A stretch of DNA of 64,000 bases from Parelaphostrongylus tenuis (Eukaryota > Nematoda > Chromadorea > Rhabditida > Metastrongylidae). Shown in pieces: positions 38,401 through 45,779 of the stretch. The DNA lies in assembly GCA_019055375.1 (NCBI GenBank), contig JAHQIW010002164.1:186001-250000 (forward strand). Reading direction: 5' to 3'. The position numbers were made by a program, and so were the translations under genes. How positions within the stretch are numbered: the first letter of the stretch is position 1; the number at the start of each line of letters is the position of its first letter. A model generated the notes under the pieces. The model had not been told where the DNA came from. It made no database searches and worked only from the letters and a program-made list of their open reading frames with translations.

Positions 38401-39157
38401 CTGGATATATTTAAAACATCATACCATAGCTAAAAAATGGTCAAATGGAAAGATTTGTTAATTTTCTTTATTTAACCGCCTCTACCGTGGTATGGTGTTA
38501 CAATATACCCAGCGATATAGGGTGATACGCTAAAACTTTTGCGTCAGATGGAATTCAAACCCATATTTCACACTATCCTCGGGCGCGGGCTCAACCGCTG
38601 TACTACTCACGCCCGTTTTGACGCCATTCTTTCTACTCTGTGGAAAGAATTCTTGTCGATCACATAAGCTGAACATATTAACGAGATTGCCAGAAACTAT
38701 TCGTGATTACTTTCAGACCATAGGTGTCACTTTCCTTCTAGAAGTCATATATATATATATAGAGAGAGAGATAAACAAGTGGCACAAAATTCTATAAGTG
38801 TTACAATACTCTTGGCTAGGTGTTTTCAACAGATTATTTCTTTACTACTACAAATTACAACCACTTAGACCACTTAACTCAATTTTCTAATTGTTGATTC
38901 TGTACACCAAAAAATAAAGCTGTTTTCATTCGAGAAATCGGGCAGTTCTTGTGCGAATGACACCATAAGAAAAATAAATGAATACTTTGTGCTACATCAT
39001 TAAATGAAAGGAAATACTGCAAACTTTCGTACTTACCTCTGCCATAAATTGTTTTATTAGCACAATTGTAAGTCCATAGTCCACCAAGATCGATTATTTG
39101 ATACAATGAAGCATCAGTGAATGAGCAAAAGGCTAATAGAGCTATAGTGACAGTCAT
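17408..39157 (-). CDS. Beta-mannosidase gene B (GH2), complete
   Basis: Exons 5' to 3': 39157-39037, 37429-37278, 30199-29999, 29798-29722, 29576-29443, 29357-29103, 29037-28915, 28851-28765, 27972-27881, 27769-27692, 26688-26586, 26238-26115, 26019-25876, 25445-25322, 25045-24945, 24877-24655, 18611-18433, 18282-18165, 17638-17408. Phases match throughout and sum to 2667 bp (888 codons plus TAG at 17410-17408). Signal peptide about 1-17. Catalytic acid/base is Glu458 in WAGNNEN (codon 26637-26635); nucleophile is Glu555 in CATEFG (codon 25904-25902). The C-terminal domain includes [10 protein letters not shown] and GWFSDNGF. Removes terminal beta-mannose in lysosomal glycan breakdown. No stop or frameshift was found, so probably functional. 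Intron 10 has a GC donor. Introns 1, 2 and 16 host PLE, RTE and SINE insertions. The least certain boundary is the exon 16/17 junction. Confidence 0.93.
17760..17945 (-). repeat. SINE2 copy
   Basis: Runs from the tail (CCTGGTACTTTTAGCATGCAG) to the tRNA-like head, read reversed as TCATCACAACCACTTAGCCAC. Lies in intron 18 of gene B. Confidence 0.65.
18770..19020 (-). repeat. SINE2 copy
   Basis: Tail with TTCCAACATTCAACTCG and head CATCACAACCGCTTGACCACG, reversed A-box side. Lies in intron 16 of gene B just before the TA run at which the RTE begins. Confidence 0.65.
19022..19090. repeat. (TA)n microsatellite at RTE 5' border
   Basis: Alternating TA with short interruptions. A second TA run at 22835-22852 closes the RTE plus SINE block on the other side. 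Confidence 0.85.
19591..20855 (+). pseudogene. RTE endonuclease region
   Basis: APE-type nuclease motifs are in order: [49 protein letters not shown] and GSDHRLL, the last being the conserved catalytic SDH. Frameshifts near 19665 and 19800 break the N-terminus; from 19763 the frame is open for 364 codons. Confidence 0.88.
20854..22429 (+). pseudogene. RTE reverse transcriptase and C-terminal region
   Basis: Reverse transcriptase motifs are spread over several frames: [47 protein letters not shown] (motif A), [10 protein letters not shown] and [10 protein letters not shown] (catalytic motif C). After 21722 an open stretch carries [18 protein letters not shown] and [11 protein letters not shown], usual for the RTE C-terminus. 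Shifts near 21040, 21240, 21390 and 21710. Confidence 0.9.
22470..22836 (+). repeat. SINE1 copy joined to the RTE tail
   Basis: Head with ATGCGCAGTGGTTTGCAGG and ATGGTTCCCGTATC (A- and B-box positions), then the SINE1 body. It ends with CGCTCGAGTCACTTGAC, nearly the same as the RTE segment at 22391-22408, and runs into a TA repeat. Confidence 0.75.
22853..24165. other. Intron 16 of gene B, nothing recognised
   Basis: No domain, terminal repeat or RNA could be supported. Possible open frames are short and without family resemblance. CACTCGAGTCACTTGAT at 24014-24031 resembles the RTE/SINE tail and may be a remnant. Confidence 0.5.
24170..24500 (-). repeat. SINE2-like remnant
   Basis: Contains GATCCTAGCACTACTTCCA at one end and a reversed tRNA-like head (AAGCATCACAGTCATCGAGCA) at the other, as in other SINE2 copies, but more diverged. 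Confidence 0.5.
26890..27600 (-). pseudogene. Mariner transposase relic in intron 10 of gene B
   Basis: Minus-strand reading with [33 protein letters not shown] and [18 protein letters not shown], matching the mariner SPDL and DYHLF neighbourhood. Broken by stops. Not seen in gene A intron 10, which has a different set of inserts. Confidence 0.65.
27690..27691 (-). other. Non-canonical GC 5' splice site, intron 10 of gene B
   Basis: Exon 10 ends CAG followed by GCATGTT; the same position in gene A is CAG followed by GTATGTT. No GT nearby keeps the frame, so the intron should be of GC-AG type, a rare but known class in nematodes. Confidence 0.75.
28255..28605 (-). pseudogene. Mariner transposase relic in intron 8 of gene B
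   Basis: Reads [22 protein letters not shown] before breaking, then continues in another frame with SRSAGW. Same element and same intron as 4560-4905 in gene A. Confidence 0.75.
30430..31130. repeat. GC-rich island and inverted relative of the gene A intron 1 repeats
   Basis: Reads CATATGTACCGTTTTCGG, a GCGGC-rich run (to 30505), then a 0.6-kb block with TTACTTCCAGTCG and AGTAATCATTCTCTAGC. These are reverse-complement relatives of the 9440-11150 repeats. Lies in intron 2 of gene B. Confidence 0.5.
31299..31333 (-). ncRNA. Hammerhead-like motif at a PLE end
   Basis: Minus strand: GGCU, CUGACGA, G, GGC-GACCA-GCC, GAAACGUU, AGCC. Same plan as the motifs at 12512 and 13362, but with N7 = C and a different stem II loop. 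Confidence 0.45.
31560..31870 (-). pseudogene. GIY-YIG fragment of a PLE
   Basis: Open from 31869 to 31663 with [27 protein letters not shown] and [10 protein letters not shown], then a shift; the C-terminal end follows downstream to about 31570 (GAGGCGCTCC side). Confidence 0.7.
31900..32580 (-). pseudogene. PLE reverse transcriptase, C-terminal part
   Basis: Minus-strand reading [20 protein letters not shown] followed by CFVVCPTQ gives the reverse transcriptase catalytic motif YIDD. Next come a stop and [18 protein letters not shown], the usual downstream PLE context. Frame breaks follow towards the GIY-YIG domain. Confidence 0.7.
32590..33040 (+). pseudogene. PLE N-terminal region to first reverse transcriptase motif
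   Basis: Plus-strand reading [20 protein letters not shown], then [17 protein letters not shown] (the PLE DKG block) to 32884, and in a new frame LIKTHKL and FKARPI, the region just before reverse transcriptase motif 1. It ends abruptly in a microsatellite. Confidence 0.65.
33040..33310. repeat. ATCACT-type microsatellite
   Basis: Mixed TCACTA/TCATCA/TCAGTA hexamer-like units for about 270 bp, interrupting a PLE. Long open frames on both strands are an effect of the repeat period and are not genes. Confidence 0.85.
33357..33391 (-). ncRNA. Hammerhead-like motif at a PLE end
   Basis: Minus strand: GGCU, CUGAAGA, A, GGC-GAACU-GCU, GAAACGUC, AGCU. The cleavage triplet would be GUC if helix III is the single A-U pair. 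Stem I GGCU/AGCU includes one G-U. Confidence 0.45.
33592..33963 (-). CDS. GIY-YIG endonuclease of a PLE (second intact copy)
   Basis: Open for 123 codons: [41 protein letters not shown] and ILEALWIN. It diverges from the 12773 copy (YVG for YIG, EEH for KEH), so the two come from different PLE lineages. Reverse transcriptase sequence upstream (33960-34330) is broken. Probably a retained domain of a dead element. Confidence 0.7.
   Translation of the reverse strand: MYNRSCGRDGDFMSVGTVYLISCKACSDKYVGETGRPLYARIEEHLADKRLIRRNTPLGTHREQKHDGVDFEIEVTILAREQKTSARKILEALWINATNPTMNCREKCLVITRDLSQYIRLLF
34370..34575. repeat. ATCACT-type microsatellite, second block
   Basis: Same unit types as 33040-33310, beginning immediately outside the right border of the PLE composite. 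Confidence 0.85.
34576..35640. other. Intron 2 of gene B, nothing recognised
   Basis: A minus-strand stretch at 34922-35268 is partly open in two frames but matches no family known to me. No repeat ends found. Confidence 0.45.
35690..35935 (+). pseudogene. GIY-YIG C-terminal fragment of a PLE
   Basis: Reads [17 protein letters not shown] and ASFWVDLMN, aligning with the C-terminal third of the nuclease at 12773-13165; the catalytic part is missing. Confidence 0.6.
36230..36520 (+). repeat. SINE1 copy
   Basis: Head GCGTCGTAGTGGTTAGGGATG with B box TGGTTCGATCCTG, then the body GAGTCATTGTAAAGGCC and a CAACGCTGGAAGCTTTA tail. In intron 2 of gene B. Confidence 0.75.
36945..37200 (-). repeat. SINE2 copy, uninterrupted
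   Basis: Counterpart of 6820-7375 in gene A: CTTCCAGTAATTCTAGCGTTC tail to GCTACTCGGATAC head. It lacks the M1 insert and so marks the pre-insertion site. Confidence 0.7.
38060..38265 (+). repeat. R1 interspersed repeat
   Basis: Contains GCTCGGCTACCTTTAGGAT, GCAGCAGCCGAAG and CAAATCGAAGGCAGGAGG, in R1 order. In intron 1 of gene B. Confidence 0.5.
38290..38690. repeat. SINE3, two tRNA-like units facing each other
   Basis: One side reads GCAAGTTCGAGTCCCGTC (B box, plus); the other is inverted (GAATTCAAACCCATATTTC and GGGCTCAACCGCTGTACTAC). They are separated by TCACTGGATATATTTAAAAC. Same plan at 45880-46160 and 53240-53540. Confidence 0.6.
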
Positions 39158-39359
39158 TTCACTGATTCAGCGTGAAACAGCGACGGCTTCATACAGTGTA
39201 GGGCCTCAAATATATATTGTGTGACACAGTGCTACAGGTCCTCAATAACCTACTATCCACAGTGACAGAGAGAGAGATGTCATACAAATCACAATATTAT
39301 TAGTTGGAAAGAGAGTTTCCATTGTTTGATGAAACAATCAAAATATATGCATATAGTCA

Positions 39360-39715
39360 GACAACAAACAACAGCAACAACTATTCTTCAGAATACAGGC
39401 CATCATTATTCACCACTTTCTGCCATCGGTCCGCCAGTTTCGGATCCGACTGAAGTACCACTCATTCGGCTTCCAATCAAAAAACTCTAGACATGCTTAT
39501 TCAACTTCATCGAAAGATTCAAATCGGCTACCTTCCAAAAAGTGTTGTATTGATCGGAAAAGGCCGTAATCAGATGGAGCAACGTCCGAAGGTAGAATCT
39601 CAACTCCGTCCAACTCCTCAAACTTTGCCTTAGTCTTTTTGGCTGTGTGTGATTTTGCGTTGCCTTGCTGAAACAAAGCGCGCTTTTGACAAACACAGCA
39701 TCAACAAACGTTTTT
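39360..39715 (-). pseudogene. Mariner transposase relic upstream of gene B
   Basis: Minus reading GNAKSHTAKKTKAKFEELDG, then VAPSDYGLFRSIQHFLEGS, then DEVEQACLEFFDWK in shifted frames: the DYxLF core and tail of mariner. Lies about 200 bp upstream of the gene B start codon. Confidence 0.8.
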
Positions 39716-40049
39716 GTTCCCTGGGCAATTCCATTCTGCAGCAGGTATAGATAAATTATATATCAATAGATGCACGAGAAGTAGACCTTTCAAATGCTAT
39801 GAAAATCACACACGATTCATGCAAAAAGTTTACATTCCCATTCAAACGATGAAAACTTCTTTCCAACCTAATATCTTGCACCGTCACAAAGTTCAAACGC
39901 CATTCATTCTCTAGACCGACTCATTATTGAAACGTCGGCACTGATCAGTCGGGAGCGTGATGGGACAATCGTCATTGATGCAACAAATTTGAAGGTCACG
40001 TGATAAGCAATAAACTGTTAGGCCCCGTTCTCCAACAATCTATTACGAC

Positions 40050-40285
40050 CAGTCTACAAATACCTTAAAAAACGTCTTAACTCTGCTATCTTCCAGATTG
40101 CAGGTAGAATCGTCGCGTTCAAAATTTCACAACATTAATAAAGAAACGAAAACCTAAGGCAGCAGCCGAAGCAACAACCAAAACTCTTGAAGACTTTTGT
40201 GGAGGACAACTACGAGGAAACCAATCAAATGCAAGAGGAGCTGCGATCCGCACAACGAGTCGTGATTACTGGTCATGTTTGACCA
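40050..40285 (+). repeat. R1 interspersed repeat
   Basis: Contains CTGCTATCTTCCAGATTGCAG, GGCAGCAGCCGAAGC and GAAGACTTTTGTGGAGGA. Confidence 0.5.
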
Positions 40286-40369
40286 ACTAGCGTAATGTTT
40301 GATGCTTGATCAGTTAGCATGAATTCATGTTTACTTTTTGATGAGTAAATATGAGGTCCCAAAGTTTTG

Positions 40370-40725
40370 TTTTTTATTAAGCCAACACGGGACTGTTAAC
40401 AATGCAATTTTCTTAGTACAGTATACTAGAAATGGCTAGCGTTTCGACGGTTTCTCCTTCTCAGAGCGTAGAAGTGTCCAACTGACGTGTAATCTACTCA
40501 GGCCAACACTTTCATTGCGATGAAAGTTGAATATTAGCAATAGCTGGTTACTACACGATTCGACACTTAGTGTGAGATTTCATCTGCTCTGGTTGTAAAA
40601 GTTCTTGAATGAGCAGATTGTACGACTGTTTGACTCTCTCAGTCTCTGAACAAGGCTGAACAGTCGAAACGCCAGCGATTACCATTGTCTGTATTGTACT
40701 GAATAAGCTCTATTGTGTCAACCAG
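40370..40725. mobile_element. PLE terminal inverted pair without coding part
   Basis: Left end: GGCTAGCGTTTCGAC with CTTCTCAGAGCG (minus-sense hammerhead-like core). Right end: CTCTGAACAAGG with GTCGAAACGCCAGCG (plus-sense). The ends are inverted copies 200 bp apart, as in the element at 12342-13520 but with nothing left between them. Confidence 0.55.
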
Positions 40726-41489
40726 TAAATGTCGATTATTTGCTCAGTGCCGAGGCAGATCGCCACTCGATTCCGGAAAATACGGAGTTCTTACTGTGTT
40801 AGGTTGATAGAAAAGTAATGACGGTTTATGCGTTATTGAAATTTGTCGTCTGATATTAAAATAAAGTCTCGAATAAATTTAGAATTTATATATATCATTC
40901 TGAATTTCGGCTTCAACATCATCTGTGAGGGTTCGGTTCATTTTATTTCCTTCTTTCACTTTTTCTTTCGGTCCAACATCATCGCCGAATCACCCAGTAG
41001 GAAGTCCGGCCAAGGATCCATTGCCAAAATCCATTCCTTGGCAACGAAATCGTTAAAACCTCAAAAAGCTATTGCAACGTTGCGTTAGGAAATCAAAGAA
41101 TATTATATGCATAACCAGCAAAATACCGGTTTGAATTTGTGCTGGGGTCCGCACAACTAGTGATGACGGAACATCAAAGTATCTAAGTATGAGTATATAT
41201 CATTTTAATGCGCATTCCTCTACGTTTCGCTGCTAATGAGGTTTTACATGCTGTCCATATTGCCAAATCGAGTGCCTAACGGCTACCACTTCTTCAAGTA
41301 TATCGAGAACTTTTTGCAGGTCAAACTCTTTTGCAACCACAAGGGCGAGGAAAATGCTTAAAGAGCTCCTCGAATCCCTGGGCCCCAATATTTGTGATAT
41401 AGAAATAAAAAACTCTCTTCTTATTGCCATAGATAAGCTGATTGTAGTTGATTTTATGATTTCAAAAATTCACAGCCTAAAAGCACTCC

Positions 41490-42060
41490 ATAAGTCCGTT
41501 TCATAAGTTTTGGCGCTGAAGCAAGAAGCACTAAATTAATTAACCAGAACTAACTGAGATTACACGATTTTTGGTATCGTCCAATTGCGTATTTTCTTTC
41601 CATTAATTTTGATATATAAAATGCCTAAATTTGCTTCAAGATGGAGCTGTCGTGGAAACAAATTTGCTTGCTACTCATGCACGAATGACGCATAGGGAAA
41701 AATGCTAGTGAAGCTGCGCGCAAGATTGATGGAGTTTCCTTTGGGCAGCTCGAACGAGAATGATCCTCCTGATTGTTTTCCTCAGCTCCGTTCTTCTCGA
41801 ACCACTTCCTAGCGGTCCTCTCTCTTATCATATCATGGCCAAGCTCCACTAATCTTGCCTGTACTCTTCACTAGCGTTTTTCCTTATGCGCCACCCTGCA
41901 TAAGTAGCAAGTGAATATGTTTTCAAGACAGCTTCATCTTAAAGAAAGTATAGGCAAGTTGAATTCGTAAAAAATGCGCAATTGAATGATACCAAAATCA
42001 TGCAATATTGATTACTTTTTGTTATTAAGTTTGGTGATCACTGCTCTAGTGCCAAAACTT
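41490..42060. mobile_element. Foldback mariner derivative with helix-turn-helix remnants
   Basis: The right end has GCTCTAGTGCCAAAACTTTGG and the left end TAAGTTTTGGCGCTGAAGC, the mariner-type inverted repeat. Inside, a plus-sense piece (MELSWKQICLLLMHE) meets a minus-sense piece (RTARKWFEKNGAEENNQEDH), both parts of the N-terminal DNA-binding domain. Confidence 0.65.
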
Positions 42061-42475
42061 TGGAGAAACCTAATACTAATAATTCAAAACAGCTGACGTT
42101 TCGACAGACGCTCATTTCTTTAGAGCCTGGAAATACCATGTTAACTGCACCAGTCAACCAAATGGTTCGAAAATCTCAGCAGAAAAGGTCCTTTGAACTT
42201 AATTTCAATCGCACTGGAAACAAGACATCTTTTCCACACACTCACCGCTTCCTTTCATTGCGTATACCACATTAAAAGCAACAGTACAGAGCTCACATCG
42301 ATTTCCAAAGTACCTTTCTCACATCAAAGTAAAGTTTTGGGACATTGTGTGGGATTATGCGTGATAACGTGAATTCCTTCTTGTTGTTCATTTTTGGGAG
42401 CGAATTTGACCCATATTCTAATATACTTTGTACGGCAACAGAACACTACTCAAAAGATTCTTCTATTACGAAAAC
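42060..42475 (-). mobile_element. Truncated PLE end
   Basis: Starts with the PLE end motif (42091-42126), the CACTCACCGCTT untranslated block and a GIY-YIG C-terminal trace (GATTATGCGTGATAACG). Broken off by an RTE fragment at about 42480. Confidence 0.6.
42091..42126 (-). ncRNA. Hammerhead-like motif at a PLE end, mutated
   Basis: Minus strand: GGCU, CUAAAGA (expected CUGAAGA), GAAACGUC, AGCU. One invariant core base is changed, so cleavage is unlikely. Confidence 0.4.
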
Positions 42476-42479
42476 CGAA

Positions 42480-42720
42480 TAGACGAGAGCCGTTACCGAC
42501 TGGATTCCTCGGGAAATCAAGCGCTCTACAAGAAGACCACCGACCCGGTGTTCCGATTTCTTTACGAGAGCCTAGAAGAAAGAAGTGATTCTCAGCGAGT
42601 CCCTAGAGCGAGGAGGACGCACTGGGCTAGTCTTGCACGCAGTAGGGAAAAAGGGAAGTGTTGCTAGTGCCCGCTCGAGTCACTCGACGAACAACGGTAC
42701 GACAGGTGATGCAGGTGATT
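42480..42720 (+). mobile_element. 5'-truncated RTE copy
   Basis: Matches the last 240 bp of the RTE at 19088-22455 ([32 protein letters not shown]) including its CAGGTGATGCAGGTGATT end. Typical dead-on-arrival insertion. Confidence 0.85.
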
Positions 42721-43555
42721 CCATTACGAATTGATTTAACACTCACCGATTATTGGTGCGATATGGTTGGTAGCATTGACCAATTCGTGGAGCACTGAAA
42801 AATTTTTGTCTTGGATTAATTAAAGAGTAGTGAACATGGTTGTGTACTAGAAATCGTTTCAACAACAAAGCAGCAAACCTATTTTATTTTCTTGTAAATT
42901 TACTTCCAATATAATCGACCTTATCGCGATCTAAAGACTCAACCCTTAACCCTTAAGCTTAGAAAGCTGAGTGGATGTGAGGAGATTCGTCGAATGATAA
43001 CATCATTGATAATTCCTGACAGATGTGTAAGCAATGACTTTATTATGAAGAAGTTTAATTTGACCATATTTAACTCGGAGAAGAGTGTTCATAACTGTAT
43101 AATATGGCAATGTATTTTAAACCATGCATGTGTCTGTTATGCGCACTTATAGAGTGGAGGACATGTGTTTGAGCCTTACAACTCCGTCAGTTGCAAGGTG
43201 CCTTTTCGTTCATTCAGTTTCTCAAGAATTTACCCCTACTTGGATAAATCGACGACGGACTTTTAACACTCGGCGTACGGTAAAAACAATCACCGTGGTG
43301 TTCTCTCAAAATGATTGATTGTCCATTGAATGGCATATGGTGTTACGTGGGCATGTGAAACGAATATTGTAATCGACTATTTTTGAGACCTCGCTCAAGA
43401 GCAGTATAATCTGACAATTTTTTTTAGCTTATCAAGAGGTCTGTTATGAGCAATTACACAGTGTAAGACAGTTTCGAAGGCACGATTGCTCAGAAAAATT
43501 CTTGCTTAAGTTCTACAGATATTTTATCCCTTTTTTGAATGTGGACTGCTGATAA
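42721..43555. other. Spacer with a faint M2/M3-like trace
   Basis: ACATGTGTTTGAGCC with CTCCGTCAGTTGCAAGG (43160-43198) resembles the M2/M3 hammerhead region with core losses. Nothing else recognised. Confidence 0.4.
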
Positions 43556-43559
43556 AAGG

Positions 43560-43850
43560 ATAAAGCTCTCGGCGTTGATCAATCCCTGAGGGATGCGCCA
43601 TGCATTCGACTTCAATTTTTAACTTCGTTTGAGGTGACTGAATGCACATCTGGCCTTTACAATGACTCGCGGAGGCCTCCCGCTGAACCGAGTCAGTGCT
43701 GCTTATCCTCCCAGACAAGTCTGAGACCTGTCTGGTACCAATTTACCGACCCCGGAGGGATGGATGGCTTGGTGAGCTATGAGCGCGAGATCGAACCTGT
43801 GACCTCGTGTGCGACGCAGGGCACCTCTAACCAATGCGCCACATGAGCTC
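43560..43850 (-). repeat. SINE1 copy
   Basis: Reversed copy of 3383-3725. Head read on minus: GTGGCGCATTGGTTAGAGG and GGTTCGATCTCGC. Well conserved along its whole length. Confidence 0.82.
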
Positions 43851-45089
43851 GGACTGCTGATAATGTAATATAATCAAGAACACAGGAGCTCGTATGACTC
43901 TGTGCTCAGGTGCTCTCCAACGCAAGCTTGATTTGGGCTCACTAGGCACTCCATCTCATTGGGATCGTTAGCATGGTCACAAATTTATCGTGAAGAATAC
44001 GTTTGCCTGGTGTGCCAACAAACTGTTCTACAATCCACTTCATGTGCTTCCTCTGTATCCCACGGTACCCACTGTCCCAAACATGGCTATTCCCTGAGAG
44101 GCAGATTAAAATTTAATGCGTTACGCTTTTTATACTACTAGTGAACAAATAATGCCATAATTACACTTTCAATTATGGTCAGCACTACACTGAATCTCAC
44201 TGCCAATGGTCAGATTACGCACACCTTGAATCAATTCCATTACCCATCGCTTTCACTCATCACGCCTACTCCTATGAGTGCTCACCGCATACTCTGATTC
44301 GTCTCAAACTTGCGCATAAAAACAGCGCCATCTTTTCCATTATTTTAACAGCTGAAGAAGACAAATTACACATCTTATAAGAGTAGCTGGAGAAAATGAT
44401 TATAAGTGAAAGCTTGTCATTCAATTTTGAAGCCAATACTTCAACAATAGATGCGGAAACGCCAGTCGAAAAAGTGAATGAATCGTAAGCAATGAAAAGT
44501 TATCAAAAACTATATTGTAGGTTAACACAAGGATCTTCTTCACAGAACAAATATCCATATCAAGTCGCTTTTCGGGAGGAAAACGGGCTGTCCGTGGATT
44601 AATCTATTGGCATGCTGAAAGGCAAATTTGGATTCTTCTTCATAGAGAGAGCATGGTGTGTCCCTGACATCGTGTTAATTTGATTCTTATCATATCATGA
44701 TGTATTTTTGATTATTTTCCGTTTAGTACCACGGGTTGTCGAGCCTATCCCCATGTTCGACAAGGGTATCTCATTAAAAGTGTTAGAAATCATTCAAGAG
44801 CTTGAATCTCGTACTATCTGAATGTGTAGCCGGGCTTCCAGAAGGACCCTCCTATAGCGCTGAAAAATTCAAACATTATGCTTCACATGCGCGCACTTCT
44901 CTCCGGATCGAGCTCTTTCTTCAGACTATTTGTAATCAATTAACAGAGTAATGTTTACTGATTCCAGCGCTGTGCTTATTTTCTCGAAAGATCATTCCTC
45001 TGCATTCCTTACGTTCTTGTTATAGGAAGAAAATCATCTGCAGTGCAGCAGGAAAAATAATTTGAATTCACACACACGAGCAAGGTGGT
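43851..45089. other. Spacer, nothing recognised
   Basis: No conserved domain, repeat end or RNA found between the SINE1 copy and the duplicated HP1 region. Confidence 0.45.
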
Positions 45090-45275
45090 CTTTGTTAACA
45101 CTGAAATTATATGATTTTGGCTTCAGTTGCGCAATTTCTTATGAACATACTGGTGTACAACTTGCCTATGCTTGCTCAAAGTTAGAACTGTGGTGAGGAC
45201 AAATTCTAACACTTCTGGTCAATAAATTTGGTGCTTAGTGCTCTAGTGCCAAAACTTATGGAATGACCTAATAAT
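45090..45275. repeat. Short mariner-derived MITE
   Basis: Ends with GCTCTAGTGCCAAAACTTATGG, the same terminal repeat as 51430-52010, but contains no helix-turn-helix sequence. Its paralogue is 52400-52640. Confidence 0.6.
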
Positions 45276-45779
45276 TATTTGTGGTTTACTATTCGCTTTA
45301 CTTATAGAGTCCGTACCTTAAAGGCCCTTTGTCCATCAAACTTTACTTCTTGTCCGCCGCCGTAGTGGCACTTAAATGATCATGAACGCTCTCTGCTACC
45401 CAGTCAGCAGCGTCTGGTGCCAAGCAGAAATTCAACATGGTACCCAACGTGATAGCTCCGGCTGGTGCGATATGCTCATCGTCTCGCTATTGTCATTGTA
45501 GGAATGTTCTAACTACTTATATTTATGAATGTTTGGTTACTGAGGGTTCACTTACACCCCCATTCTTCACGCGAATTTCCTGTGCTGCATGTCGAGCGCA
45601 TTTCAAGCTGTTGGACGTTCGGCCTTCTTATTCATGTTGTCTATTTGACGGGATCCACCGCTCAGTTTAAGCAGATTTCACTCTTTTTTATATTTGTCCT
45701 CTAGCTGTTTTACTCGTATTTTTACACCCTTTATGGAAATGTTGATTAAGGTAACCGCGTTTCTTTTCAAGTTTCAACT

